64,000 bases of DNA from Psychrobacillus vulpis (GTDB lineage Bacteria; Bacillota; Bacilli; Bacillales_A; Planococcaceae), in contig NZ_VDGI01000007.1 in assembly GCF_006861825.1 (NCBI RefSeq), positions 44,034-108,033 on the forward strand, given 5' to 3'. Positions 52,277 through 63,080 of the stretch are shown one piece after another. The notes below the pieces were generated by a model. That model saw nothing but the letters and a program-made list of their open reading frames with translations. It had not been told where the DNA came from and did no database searches. The position numbers and the translations under genes were made by a program. Within the stretch, counting starts at the first letter, position 1, and every line of letters begins with the position of its first letter.

Positions 52277-53296
52277 TTAGTCTTTCATTTTCGGATCAAG
52301 TGCATCACGCAAACCATCACCAAGCAAGTTAAATGCAATCATCAATAAACTTAAAATAAGAGACGGATACAATAAAATATGTGGTTGGAATTGAAGAACT
52401 TTATTGCCATCATTAATAAGAGTACCAAGAGATGCAGCAGGTGGTTGTAAACCTAACCCGATAAAACTTAAAAAGGCTTCAAAGAAAATCGCTCCAGGTA
52501 TCGTGAACATTGTGTTAATAATAATTATCCCTAAAATATTTGGTAAAATATGCTTCGAAATAATTCGACCATTGCTAGCCCCTAAAGTACGAGAAGCAAG
52601 CACAAACTCTTGGTTTTTATATTTCAGTACTTGGGCACGTACTACTCGTGACATACCGATCCACCCAGTTATCGTAATGGCGATAATAATCGCGGTTACC
52701 CCAGGCTCCATAAAAAGTATCATTAATATTACGATTACTAATGTTGGAATTCCAATTAGAATTTCTACTATTCGCTGCATTATATCATCCACGCGACCAC
52801 CGTAGTATCCTGAAATACCTCCGTATGCAACACCTATAACCATATCGATTAGAGCTGCAGCAAATGCAATAAATAACGAAACTTGTGTACCTTTCCAAAC
52901 TCGAGAGAACATGTCTCGTCCAAGTCCATCCGTCCCAAACCAATAATAAGTATCTACTTTTTTCAACTCATATAAATCTACTTCTTTACCTGCGAGAGTT
53001 CCATATCCATCCATTATTCCAAGCTTTTCGAGACCAGGAACTTTTGGTGGTAAGTTAGCATGAGTTAGCGTTTGAGTTTCTGCATCATGTGGACTAATCA
53101 TAGGTCCAACAAAGGACATGATGATGATAAATAATAGTATGAACATACTAACGATAGCAGCTTTGTTTTTACGAATTCGTAACCAAGCGTCTTGCCAAAA
53201 ACTTAGACTAGGTTTCGTAATTCTTTCGGCTTGACTACTATCAATATGAACTCTTTCAAAAGAATCAGCAGGTATTTTTTGTATATCTTGACTCAT
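52277..53296 (-). CDS. oppC: Oligopeptide ABC transporter permease OppC
   Basis: 339-residue inner-membrane permease with six helices, a long N-terminal tail and extracytoplasmic loop (TLAGKEVDLYELKKVDTYYW) and the EAA loop FVLASRTLGASNGRIISKHI. DPKMKD at the C-terminus is typical. ATG 53296 overlaps the oppB stop by one base with AGGAGG nine bases upstream. Confidence 0.95.
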   Translation of the reverse strand: MSQDIQKIPADSFERVHIDSSQAERITKPSLSFWQDAWLRIRKNKAAIVSMFILLFIIIMSFVGPMISPHDAETQTLTHANLPPKVPGLEKLGIMDGYGTLAGKEVDLYELKKVDTYYWFGTDGLGRDMFSRVWKGTQVSLFIAFAAALIDMVIGVAYGGISGYYGGRVDDIMQRIVEILIGIPTLVIVILMILFMEPGVTAIIIAITITGWIGMSRVVRAQVLKYKNQEFVLASRTLGASNGRIISKHILPNILGIIIINTMFTIPGAIFFEAFLSFIGLGLQPPAASLGTLINDGNKVLQFQPHILLYPSLILSLLMIAFNLLGDGLRDALDPKMKD

Positions 53297-54228
53297 TAAT
53301 TATTACCTCCTGATAAGCGGATACGCGGGTCAATAATTCCATAAAGAATATCAACTACGAATATTACGACAATTAAGAATGCAGAGAAGAACAATGTTGT
53401 ACCCATGATAATAGAGTAATCATTCGACATAATTGACTTAACAAATTGTTCCCCAATTCCTGGGATTGCAAATATTTGTTCAATTACAAGCGAACCTGTA
53501 AGTAATCCAGCTGCTAAAGGTCCTAAAACAGTTACTAGAGGAATTAATGCATTACGGAAAGCATGCTTAAATGCGACTTCAAATCCGCTAGCACCTTTGG
53601 ATTTTGCTAATGTAATATAATCCGAACTTAGTACTTCAACCATTTCCGTACGAATAAAACGAGAAGCTGTAGCAAGTGGCCCCATTGCCAAAGCGATTGA
53701 AGGCATTACACTAGACAGCCAGCCGTCCTTCCATAACGCTACAGGGAGTATTCCCCATTTAACACCGAGCCAGTATTGAAGGAAAGTTGCAAAAACGAAA
53801 GATGGAATCGAGATACCAACGATAGCTATTAATGTACTACCGTAATCCCAAATAGTATTTTGTCGTAACGCAGCAATCATTCCTAACATTATTCCAATCG
53901 TCACACCAAGTATTAATCCTTGAGACCCAAGAATAAAAGATGGTCCTAAGCGTTTTACAATTAATTCTGTAACGCTTGCGTTTTTAAATTGGAACGAGTT
54001 ACCTAAATCACCTTTTGCTAAGTTTAACATATACTTACCATATTGAACTGGTACAGGTTCATCTAATCCATATTTCGCTTCTACTATCGCAAGTTGTGAA
54101 GGGGATAGTTTTGAAGCAGAGCTAATCGGGGATCCTGGAAGCGCCTTCATTAAGAAGAACGTTGCCGTTGCAATCAAGAAAAAAGTAATAAACATGTAAA
54201 TTACACGTCGAGTAATATATTTTGCCAT
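53296..54228 (-). CDS. oppB: Oligopeptide ABC transporter permease OppB
   Basis: 310-residue permease: N-terminal helix ITRRVIYMFITFFLIATATF, the GDLGNSFQFK loop, EAA loop YITLAKSKGASGFEVAFKHA and the end DILYGIIDPRIRLS. Six helices. ATG 54228 with GGAGGTG. It follows oppA after 210 bp that contain a hairpin, so it is probably expressed at a lower level than oppA. Confidence 0.95.
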   Translation of the reverse strand: MAKYITRRVIYMFITFFLIATATFFLMKALPGSPISSASKLSPSQLAIVEAKYGLDEPVPVQYGKYMLNLAKGDLGNSFQFKNASVTELIVKRLGPSFILGSQGLILGVTIGIMLGMIAALRQNTIWDYGSTLIAIVGISIPSFVFATFLQYWLGVKWGILPVALWKDGWLSSVMPSIALAMGPLATASRFIRTEMVEVLSSDYITLAKSKGASGFEVAFKHAFRNALIPLVTVLGPLAAGLLTGSLVIEQIFAIPGIGEQFVKSIMSNDYSIIMGTTLFFSAFLIVVIFVVDILYGIIDPRIRLSGGNN

Positions 54229-54354
54229 CTTTGCACCTCCTACATAAAATTATTAAACTAATATTATATTAATCTATTATCTATCTAAACAGATAAACAT
54301 AGTTTTTGTCAAAATGAAATGATTTATAATAATATTTAGTGAATTCTGATTCAT

Positions 54355-54398
54355 TTAAAAAGAGAGTATATGGCCCAATAGGATTCCATATACTCTCT
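54355..54398 (-). terminator. Intra-operon hairpin between oppA and oppB
   Basis: Perfect 13-bp stem AGAGAGTATATGG / CCATATACTCTCT around a 12-nt loop, then TTTTTAAATG on the minus strand. It is likely a partial terminator or a processing/stabilising hairpin for oppA mRNA. Confidence 0.8.
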
Positions 54399-54437
54399 AA
54401 CTATGAGATTTTAAGAGATTAAGAATCTAAACGATTC

Positions 54438-56150
54438 TTAGTTTTTCCCTTCGATGTAAGCCCATTTGTAGCTGTAATCCCCACCGAATGGGTGAGAAAC
54501 AACACCTTTAACATATGGTTTTACTAAGAACATTAAACCACGTTGATAGATTGGTGCAATTGCAAAATCTTGTTCAATGATAATTTTTTCTGCTTTTGCC
54601 ATTGCTTCCCAACGTGCAACAGGATCAAGTGCTAATTTACCATTAATATCTTTTAATAGTTGATCATACTCAGGGTTTGAGTAAGACATTTGGTTATTAC
54701 CGCCGCCAGTTTCCCATAAGCTTAAGAAAGTATATGGATCTTGGAAGTCAGGACCCCATCCAGCTACTTGGATGTCATAATCTTGGCTTGTATCAAGTTC
54801 AAGACGAACAGAGAATGGTACTTCTTTAAGAGTAATTTTTAAGCCTTTTAAGTTTGTTTCTAATTGAGATTTTAGGTATTCATCCATTTTTTTAGAAAGG
54901 TCAGAGTCTCCTCCAAGGATTTCTAAAGTAAGTTCAGTAACACCTAGTTCTTTTAGACCTTTTTCCCATGCAGCTTGAGCTTCTTCAACGTTAAAAGTAG
55001 ACATATCTCCATTTACATCACGGAAGTCGTTTCCATCTTCATCAAATGTGAAATCTTTTGGAATCATGTAGTTAGCAGGCATAGAACCATTAGCTAAAAC
55101 TACAGAAGCTAAATCATCCTTATTAAATGCTTTTGAAATAGCTTCACGAATATTTTTGTTTGCTAAAGGTGATTTTTTACCAACACGTTCTTGGTTAAAT
55201 TTGAACCAGAAAATTGATGTATCTGCCTCAGTTAAAAGTTCTGGATCATTTGCATATTGCATTGCATATTCACCAGTAAGACCAGCACGGTCTTTTTCAC
55301 CGTTTGTATATAAGTTTACAGATGTTGCAGTTTCTTTTACTACGTCATAATTGATTTGAGTAAGTTTTACAGTATCTTTATCCCAATACTGATCGTTTTT
55401 AACTAATTGCCAAGTTAAACCTGTTCCATCCCAACCTTTAAGTGTGAATGGTCCGTTGTATAACAATGCTTCAGAATTTTTCGCATAGTTTTCACCTTGC
55501 GCTGTAACGAATTCTTCTTTTAATGGTAAGAATGTTCCGAATGACATTAATGATAAGAAGTAAGGAATTGGTTTTTCAAGTGTTACTTCTAATGTTTTTT
55601 CGTCAAGTGCTTTAACACCTAATTCAGTGTATTCAACAGTACCTTCAGAAATTGCAGTAGCGTTTTTAATAACACCAGACATCATGTATGGACCGTATTC
55701 AGATGCAGTATCTGGGTTCATAGCACGTTTCCAAGCATATTCAAAATCATTTGCAGTTACAGGAGAACCGTCTGACCAGTTAGCATCACGAAGTTTGAAC
55801 GTGTAAACAAGTCCGTCTTCTGAAATTGTTGGTTCACCATCAGAGATTGCAGGAACAGCAACGTTTTCTTGATTCAAGCGGTATAAACCTTCGTTTGTGT
55901 TGTTCAGAATGTCAAAACCTACTGCGTCTGTTACTAAAGATGAATCAAGAGTTGGAATTTCCGCACTCATGTTCAAGTTTAATACTTGTTCTTCGTCAGC
56001 TGCTACTTCTTCAGCCGGTGTTGTAGTTTCTTCTTTTTCTTTTTCGTCTGTAGTTGTTTTTGAACCTTCTTCTTTACCGCCACAAGCAGCAAGGAAAAGA
56101 CCTACAACTAGCAGAAGGCTAAAAAGCCATAAAAACTTTTTATTCTTCAA
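54438..56150 (-). CDS. oppA: Oligopeptide-binding lipoprotein OppA
   Basis: 570-residue SBP family 5 protein. Lipobox LFLAAC (Cys23), Thr/Glu-rich linker, then the peptide-binding lobes with EPTISEDGLVYTFKLRDANW, GSPVTANDFEYAWKRAMNPD and a C-terminal QRGLMFLVKPYVKGVVSHPF. It captures peptides outside the membrane for OppBCDF. It starts at TTG 56150 behind GGAGG. First gene of the operon. It is much like B. subtilis OppA (545 aa). Confidence 0.95.
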   Translation of the reverse strand: MKNKKFLWLFSLLLVVGLFLAACGGKEEGSKTTTDEKEKEETTTPAEEVAADEEQVLNLNMSAEIPTLDSSLVTDAVGFDILNNTNEGLYRLNQENVAVPAISDGEPTISEDGLVYTFKLRDANWSDGSPVTANDFEYAWKRAMNPDTASEYGPYMMSGVIKNATAISEGTVEYTELGVKALDEKTLEVTLEKPIPYFLSLMSFGTFLPLKEEFVTAQGENYAKNSEALLYNGPFTLKGWDGTGLTWQLVKNDQYWDKDTVKLTQINYDVVKETATSVNLYTNGEKDRAGLTGEYAMQYANDPELLTEADTSIFWFKFNQERVGKKSPLANKNIREAISKAFNKDDLASVVLANGSMPANYMIPKDFTFDEDGNDFRDVNGDMSTFNVEEAQAAWEKGLKELGVTELTLEILGGDSDLSKKMDEYLKSQLETNLKGLKITLKEVPFSVRLELDTSQDYDIQVAGWGPDFQDPYTFLSLWETGGGNNQMSYSNPEYDQLLKDINGKLALDPVARWEAMAKAEKIIIEQDFAIAPIYQRGLMFLVKPYVKGVVSHPFGGDYSYKWAYIEGKN

Positions 56151-56195
56151 AATAATAACCTCCTTAAATATTCAGAAAAATTCATTACAATAATT

Positions 56196-56223
56196 ATTAT
56201 ACATTTTACTTTTAACTTGTACA
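56196..56223 (-). promoter_or_regulatory. Sigma-A-type promoter of the opp operon
   Basis: Minus strand -35 TGTACA (56218-56223), 16-bp spacer, -10 TATAAT (56196-56201), 46 bp before oppA. Confidence 0.5.
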
Positions 56224-56385
56224 GGTTTTTTTATAATATTTTTACAATTGCGTAACAAAATCATTACATTGTCCTAACAATTGAGAATGTTTGGTAAATA
56301 TTTTATAGGTTTATTTCATTTATTTTCCTAAAGTTTTGATTATTTAAAAGAAATCTTCTATAATAAAATTTGATTGAGGTGAAAT

Positions 56386-56730
56386 ATGAAGAAAAAATTA
56401 ATTTACTTTTTTGGGTTACAATTACTAGTTTTCGTACTAATGTTCTTATTTCATGGAAATTCCACACTAGTTTCTTATGTGAATATATCCTTTTATGTTG
56501 GAGGAACAATTACTTTTTTAGGATTATTGACTTATGTAGTATCTGGTGGATTTTTTGATTTTTTTACGGAAAGTACAAGAAAAGTTTTTACTCCGAAGCA
56601 TATGAAAGAGGAAGCAAAGAAAATGCGTTTGCCTTCTGAAGTTTTTTCTTTTCCTTATAAGCCAATTATTGCGTTAGGATTGTCTTGTTTGTTCTGTATG
56701 TGTATCGCTTTATTTGTTTATTATAGTTAG
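56386..56730 (+). CDS. DUF3899-type membrane protein (114 aa)
   Basis: Three hydrophobic segments (KLIYFFGLQLLVFVLMFLF; ISFYVGGTITFLGLLTYVVS; IIALGLSCLFCMCIALFVYY) with a basic cytosolic stretch FTESTRKVFTPKHMKEEAKK between the second and third. The layout fits the DUF3899 family found next to trpS/opp in Bacillales. Function unknown. GAGGTG is seven bases before ATG 56386. It precedes the trpS leader. Confidence 0.75.
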   Translation: MKKKLIYFFGLQLLVFVLMFLFHGNSTLVSYVNISFYVGGTITFLGLLTYVVSGGFFDFFTESTRKVFTPKHMKEEAKKMRLPSEVFSFPYKPIIALGLSCLFCMCIALFVYYS

Positions 56731-56789
56731 GTTTTCAGTCTTGATTTTTGAGTTTCTTCTATAATATAATGTTCAAAACAATATAGCTA

Positions 56790-58034
<1,245 letters not shown>

Positions 58035-58234
58035 CCGTCAAAGAAATGATAGAAAAACAGAAAACGAAAAAATCATTTGATTGTAGTATATAGAGAAGGA
58101 CAGTGTTCCAAGAGTATCCTAAAGATAGGAAATTCAAATACAAAACTAAGTGAGAACAGCTGACGATTGCTATTCCGTAGCTTATTAGAAATAATAAAAG
58201 TCTAATCTATATCACATCCTTCTTAAACCATATG

Positions 58235-58273
58235 AAAAACCGTTCCTAAACTTTCGTAAAGGAACGGTTTTTA
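58235..58273. terminator. Bidirectional terminator between trpS and the app cluster
   Basis: AAAAACCGTTCCT pairs with AGGAACGGTTTTT around a 12-nt loop. The gap 58035-58234 has no other feature I can name. Confidence 0.87.
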
Positions 58274-58278
58274 CTTAA

Positions 58279-60126
58279 TTATTTAGTAGATTTTGCTGGT
58301 GCATCTGCAGTTAATTCTACTTCGTTTAGATCAAACTCTGTATCATAATTTACATCATAGTGTTTTACACGGTCATTAATTGTATATATTGCAGTACGGA
58401 ATTGAGTTGGGATAACTTGCGCGTTTTCTTCCATATATTCTTGCCACTCACGGAATGCATTTGCACGGAATGCTGGATCGAATGCATCTGGAGAATCAAT
58501 CGCTGTTAACAAAGCATCTAGCTCAGGTGTTGTAAAGCGACTAAAGTTAAATGCAGCGTTTTTACCATATAATCCTGCTGGAGATGGGTTTGTACCTGTT
58601 CCCCATGCTGCCATATAAATATCAATTTCTGGATCATCCACTTCAACTTTATCATAGAAAGTTTGGAATTCGATTAAACGACCTGTTGACAATACAACTT
58701 TTAAACCAACATCAGCCCAGTTTTGCATCCAGAATGCAGCCATCTCTTCCGCAATTGCATCACCAGCCATACCAGCCATTTTTATCTCTAATTTTTCACC
58801 TTTAGGAGTTTCTCGGAAACCATCTCCGTCTGTATCTTTATATCCAGCTCCATCAAGTATTTCGATTGCTTTGTCTTTATCATAATAATAACCTTTTAAA
58901 GACGAATCATAGAATGATTTGAATACTGGTGGTATTAAAGAGTTTGCGCGACTGCGTAGGTTATCATAATAAACTTCATTTACTTGTTCTACATCAAGTG
59001 CATAACCCATAGCTTGTCGTAATTTTACATCTCCCATTTTAGCATTTGGATCCATAACAGAGATTCCATTAACTGTATCAAATTTTCCTAATTTAAATCC
59101 TAAATAAGAATAAGAAAGCTCTGGTTGAGCTAAAATCGTAATGTTATCAAAATCTTTTACTTCAGGATATTTTGTTGCAGGTAGTGAACCAGCTGTCATA
59201 TCATATTCGCCAGATTGAATAGCAGCTGCGATAGATGTAGATGGAACTGCTTTCAGCAATACTCCGTCAAGTTTAGCAGGACCTTTCCAGTAATGTTCAT
59301 TTCGTACAAATTGAACTGATTCTCCTGGAACGATTTTATCAATTTTGAATGCCCCTAAAGTTACAGGATTTTTACGAACCGCATCAGATTCTAAAAGCTG
59401 TCCGATTGGAATGTCTTTTAAAATATGGTTTGGTTCTGCATAACTCCATAGTCCATCACCAACTGAGAATATTGCTGGTGATAATTTTTGGAATGAAATT
59501 TCTAAAGTTGTTTCATCAATTTTTTTCAATCCTGAAATTGTGTCCGCTTTACCATCATGGTACTCAACTGCCCCAACGATATTTTGGAAATCACCATCAT
59601 ATCGGATACCTTGGTAGTCAGGGTGACCAATGATTAAATACGGTAAAATTAAATCTTCAATTTTAAGAGGTTCTCCGTCTGACCATTTTACTCCTTCACG
59701 GATTTTTACGATTGCTTTATTGTTTGCTTGATCTACCTCTAATGTAGCAATTCCTTTATCATTAACTAAAAAGTCACCATCTGTTGCGAAGATTGCATTG
59801 CTTGAATATGCCATAATGTCTGCATCATAACCATCTTCATATAAAACCCATGAGAAAATTCCTTGGAAAGGAGAGTCAGTTCCTAGAGCAACTTTTAAAG
59901 TTCCACCTTTAATAGCTTCTCCTTCATTGTCAACGATTAGAGGGAACTCTGATGTTTCAGCAGGTTCCTCTGTCTTTTCTTCTGGTTTTTCTTCTTTTTC
60001 TTTCTCAGTTTCTTTTGGAGTAGTTTCCGTATTGCCTTCTGAAGAATTTTCACTACCTTTACATGCACCAAGAACTAGCATAAATGCTAAAAGTATTACA
60101 AGTAGAGCCCACAGCTTTTTACTCAT
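58279..60126 (-). CDS. appA: Peptide-binding lipoprotein of App/Opp4-type ABC transporter
   Basis: 615-residue SBP family 5 protein with lipobox LVLGAC (Cys21), a Glu/Lys/Thr-rich linker (about 25-60) and a divergent binding domain (EGVKWSDGEPLKIEDLILPY; MAAWGTGTNPSPAGLYGKNA). It is longer than OppA and lies after the permease genes, as in Opp4/App-type operons. Last gene of the cluster. ATG 60126 with AAAGGAGG. Preference for peptides versus nickel or sugars is not decided by sequence, but the whole operon is of the peptide type. Confidence 0.88.
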   Translation of the reverse strand: MSKKLWALLVILLAFMLVLGACKGSENSSEGNTETTPKETEKEKEEKPEEKTEEPAETSEFPLIVDNEGEAIKGGTLKVALGTDSPFQGIFSWVLYEDGYDADIMAYSSNAIFATDGDFLVNDKGIATLEVDQANNKAIVKIREGVKWSDGEPLKIEDLILPYLIIGHPDYQGIRYDGDFQNIVGAVEYHDGKADTISGLKKIDETTLEISFQKLSPAIFSVGDGLWSYAEPNHILKDIPIGQLLESDAVRKNPVTLGAFKIDKIVPGESVQFVRNEHYWKGPAKLDGVLLKAVPSTSIAAAIQSGEYDMTAGSLPATKYPEVKDFDNITILAQPELSYSYLGFKLGKFDTVNGISVMDPNAKMGDVKLRQAMGYALDVEQVNEVYYDNLRSRANSLIPPVFKSFYDSSLKGYYYDKDKAIEILDGAGYKDTDGDGFRETPKGEKLEIKMAGMAGDAIAEEMAAFWMQNWADVGLKVVLSTGRLIEFQTFYDKVEVDDPEIDIYMAAWGTGTNPSPAGLYGKNAAFNFSRFTTPELDALLTAIDSPDAFDPAFRANAFREWQEYMEENAQVIPTQFRTAIYTINDRVKHYDVNYDTEFDLNEVELTADAPAKSTK

Positions 60127-60187
60127 TCTTTTTCCTCCTTTTTATATCTCTTATATATATCAAACGTTTAACGTTTAATACCTACTA

Positions 60188-61099
60188 TTATCCGAGACGT
60201 TGTCTAGCATCTGCGGATCGACGAATCGCTTGACCAACATAATTTATTGCAAGCATCAATAATAAAATTAATAAAGATGCGGGCAACCATACCCACCATT
60301 TTTCTTGTAAAATGAGTGGATTATTCGCATAACTTACTAGCGTTCCTAAACTTGGAACAGATTGTGGTAATCCAAATCCTAAATAAGATAATCCCGTTTC
60401 AAGTCCAACATTTCCAGCAAAACTGAGTGTCATATCTACAATTAGTATTGAGCTTATATTCGGCATAATTTCTGTAAAAATAATTTTAGCATCCCCCGTA
60501 CCCATCGTTTTAGATGCATTTACATAATCTCGTCTACTCTCAGTAAGTGATTTACTTCGAACAAGTCGTGCAGTGCTTACCCAAAGAAAAGCACTCATAA
60601 TGAAAATGAAAGTCACTACATTGTATTTAGGAATGATTACTACGAAAACAATAATAATCATTAATACTGGAATCGTAATGAAAAAATCAATGATACGCAT
60701 GAAAATATTATCGATCAAACCACCAAAGTAACCAGTTATTAAACCAACAGCAATCCCAAAAATTCCGGTAATAATTGTAACGGATAATGCTATAGTAATA
60801 GAGTTACGAGCACCGAGTATTAGCTGTGCTAAAATAGAACGGCCTCCTTGGTCTGCTCCAAGGAAAAACTTATCTCCTGGTTCTGCAAATTTGTCTCGAA
60901 GACTTACTTTCATTAATGTTTCTTGATCTAAAAAAAATGCTGCAACATAAATTCCAAGAATGACTGTAACTAATCCTATTAAAGAAAACATAGCTAATTT
61001 ATCTTTTTTAAACTCCCGTGCTATTACTTGAATACCAGTAGGAGGAGAACTAATAATATTTTCATTGATATCTTTTACATTTCCTACATTTACACTCAT
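60188..61099 (-). CDS. appC: Peptide ABC transporter permease AppC-like
   Basis: 303-residue permease, six helices, EAA loop RRDYVNASKTMGTGDAKIIF and ADQGGRSILAQLILGARNS in the extracytoplasmic loop. ATG 61099 with GGAGAGAGGG upstream. It follows appB by 30 bp and precedes the binding-protein gene by 61 bp. Confidence 0.9.
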   Translation of the reverse strand: MSVNVGNVKDINENIISSPPTGIQVIAREFKKDKLAMFSLIGLVTVILGIYVAAFFLDQETLMKVSLRDKFAEPGDKFFLGADQGGRSILAQLILGARNSITIALSVTIITGIFGIAVGLITGYFGGLIDNIFMRIIDFFITIPVLMIIIVFVVIIPKYNVVTFIFIMSAFLWVSTARLVRSKSLTESRRDYVNASKTMGTGDAKIIFTEIMPNISSILIVDMTLSFAGNVGLETGLSYLGFGLPQSVPSLGTLVSYANNPLILQEKWWVWLPASLLILLLMLAINYVGQAIRRSADARQRLG

Positions 61100-61129
61100 C
61101 TTTCCCTCTCTCCTTAACCTGTATTTTCG

Positions 61130-62092
61130 TCAATCTATCCTAATGCGAGGATCTACAATACTCATGATGATATCGGACAATAGACTACCCAATAATGTTA
61201 AGAAGCCTAAAAGTAAGACTAATGCTGTAATGACACTATAGTCTCGTGATGTAATGGATTGAACAAACAACTGGCCCATTCCTGGATACCCGAAAATAGT
61301 TTCGATAAAGATTGATCCTCCTAATAACCCAGTAATCGTGAAACCAAGGAAAGCGGCAATTGGTAATAATGAATTTCTAAAAATATGTTTGCTATATACT
61401 TTACGAATTGGAATACCTTTACTTCGTGCTGTCCGTACATAATCCATCGATTTCGAATCAATTATTTCAGAACGAAGATATTGAATAACTCCAGTAGTTC
61501 CCAATATTGCATAAGTAATGGCCGGTAAAAGCATATGGTAAATTTTACTCCATATATACCCCCAAGATCCTTGATCGTATTTGATATCTACCGTACCTGT
61601 TGTTGGAAACCAGTGGAATTGATAACCAAACAAAAATAAGAAAATTAGTGAAAGTACGAATGTAGGAATAGCGTAACTAATAAAACTATACAAAACGATT
61701 GTTTTATCAAGGAATGTATCTTGATAACGCCCCGCTAAAACTCCTAAAGGAATGGCTATCAAATAAAGTAGAACAACACTTAATAACGATAACCAAAATG
61801 TATTCAATGCTCGGTCACCGATTAAATCAGCGACAGCTATTTTATACGTGTAGCTTTTCCCAAAATCTCCTTGAGCAGCATTTACAATCCAATTGTAATA
61901 CTGAACATACCAAGGATCATAAAATCCGGCAGCTTCACGCAATTCCTCAAGCCGATTGGGATCTGATTCGGGTGTGATTAATCCTGTAAATGGATCCCCT
62001 GGCATAAAACTAGCTAAGATAAAAATAAGTAAACTTAATACAAATAACTGAGGAATCATTACTAGTACACGTCTTAAAATTGTTTTCCACAT
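61130..62092 (-). CDS. appB: Peptide ABC transporter permease AppB-like
   Basis: 320-residue permease: LRRVLVMIPQLFVLSLLIFI, the GDFGKSYTYK loop, EAA loop DYVRTARSKGIPIRKVYSKH and the end SIVDPRIRID. ATG 62092, one base after the appF stop, with AAGGAGGTCATC as ribosome site; that site is inside the last copy of a 39-bp tandem repeat at the end of appF. Confidence 0.92.
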   Translation of the reverse strand: MWKTILRRVLVMIPQLFVLSLLIFILASFMPGDPFTGLITPESDPNRLEELREAAGFYDPWYVQYYNWIVNAAQGDFGKSYTYKIAVADLIGDRALNTFWLSLLSVVLLYLIAIPLGVLAGRYQDTFLDKTIVLYSFISYAIPTFVLSLIFLFLFGYQFHWFPTTGTVDIKYDQGSWGYIWSKIYHMLLPAITYAILGTTGVIQYLRSEIIDSKSMDYVRTARSKGIPIRKVYSKHIFRNSLLPIAAFLGFTITGLLGGSIFIETIFGYPGMGQLFVQSITSRDYSVITALVLLLGFLTLLGSLLSDIIMSIVDPRIRID

Positions 62093-62093
62093 A

Positions 62094-63080
62094 CTAGATG
62101 ACCTCCTTATTTGTAGTGGTCATCGCTACTTTATGGATGACCTCCTTGTTTGTAGTGGTCATCGCTACTTTATGTGTATCTGAAAGAGAATATAAGTCAA
62201 ACACACGACCATCCTCATCAAAATATTGATACTCTTCTTTTTGATAGTTTTGTTCCACAGTAATCCGTTCTCTTTTACGTGATTCCCTTGTGGAAGGTTC
62301 TATCGTTGGAATAGCAGATAATAATCGTTTCGTATAAATATGTTGAGGAGACTGATAGACATCTTGACGATTTCCAGACTCAACAAAACGTCCTTTATAC
62401 ATTATCGAAATATGATCACACATATGCTTTACTACACCTAAATCGTGTGAAATAAATAAATAACTCAGACCTAGTTCTTTTTGAATATCTTTCAAGTAAT
62501 TCAATACTTGGGCTTGTACAGACAAGTCAAGAGCAGATACAGGCTCATCTGCTATAATCAATTTTGGATTTGTTGCAATAGCTCGTGCAATTCCAATACG
62601 TTGTTTTTGTCCTCCAGAAAATTCATGTGCGTATTTTAACTTTGCGTCTTCTGGCATTCCGACAATTGCTAGTAATTCATTAATTTTACGTTTTTCTTCT
62701 AAATCAGAAAGCTTCAAAAAGTTACGAATTGGTTCAGCGATAATATCTTGAACCCTTTTCCTTGGATTTAAACTAGAATTTGCATCTTGGAAAATCATTT
62801 GGATATCCTTGTTAAAACTAGAATTTCGATTACGACTTTTGTTTGTGACATCTTCTCCCTCGTATATAATACTTCCAGAAGTCACTTTCTCAAGTCCGAT
62901 AATCGATTTGCCTGTCGTGGATTTACCACACCCAGATTCTCCAACCAAACCATAAGTTTTTCCTTTCTCAAACTCTAAACTGATGCCGTCAACTGCTAAC
63001 ACATTGTCTACAACTGCGTTAAAGAATCCCCCACGTATTGGGTAATGTACATGTAAATCATTAATTTGCATAAAACTCAT
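62094..63080 (-). CDS. appF: Peptide ABC transporter ATPase AppF-like, with duplicated C-terminus
   Basis: 328-residue ATPase: Walker A GESGCGKST, signature FSGGQKQR, Walker B LIIADEPVSALD, switch His in ISHDLG. The C-terminus ends in two identical copies of HKVAMTTTNKEVI, encoded by a 39-bp tandem duplication, so the protein is 13 residues longer than expected. ATG 63080 overlaps the appD stop by 4 bp, with GGAGG nine bases upstream. Confidence 0.92.
   Translation of the reverse strand: MSFMQINDLHVHYPIRGGFFNAVVDNVLAVDGISLEFEKGKTYGLVGESGCGKSTTGKSIIGLEKVTSGSIIYEGEDVTNKSRNRNSSFNKDIQMIFQDANSSLNPRKRVQDIIAEPIRNFLKLSDLEEKRKINELLAIVGMPEDAKLKYAHEFSGGQKQRIGIARAIATNPKLIIADEPVSALDLSVQAQVLNYLKDIQKELGLSYLFISHDLGVVKHMCDHISIMYKGRFVESGNRQDVYQSPQHIYTKRLLSAIPTIEPSTRESRKRERITVEQNYQKEEYQYFDEDGRVFDLYSLSDTHKVAMTTTNKEVIHKVAMTTTNKEVI
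62097..62174 (-). repeat. 39-bp tandem duplication carrying a ribosome site
   Basis: Two copies (62097-62135 and 62136-62174) differ at one base. Each contains GGAGGTCATC on the minus strand; the copy nearest appB supplies its ribosome site, the other lies within appF. The repeat is 13 codons, so appF stays in frame. Confidence 0.92.
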
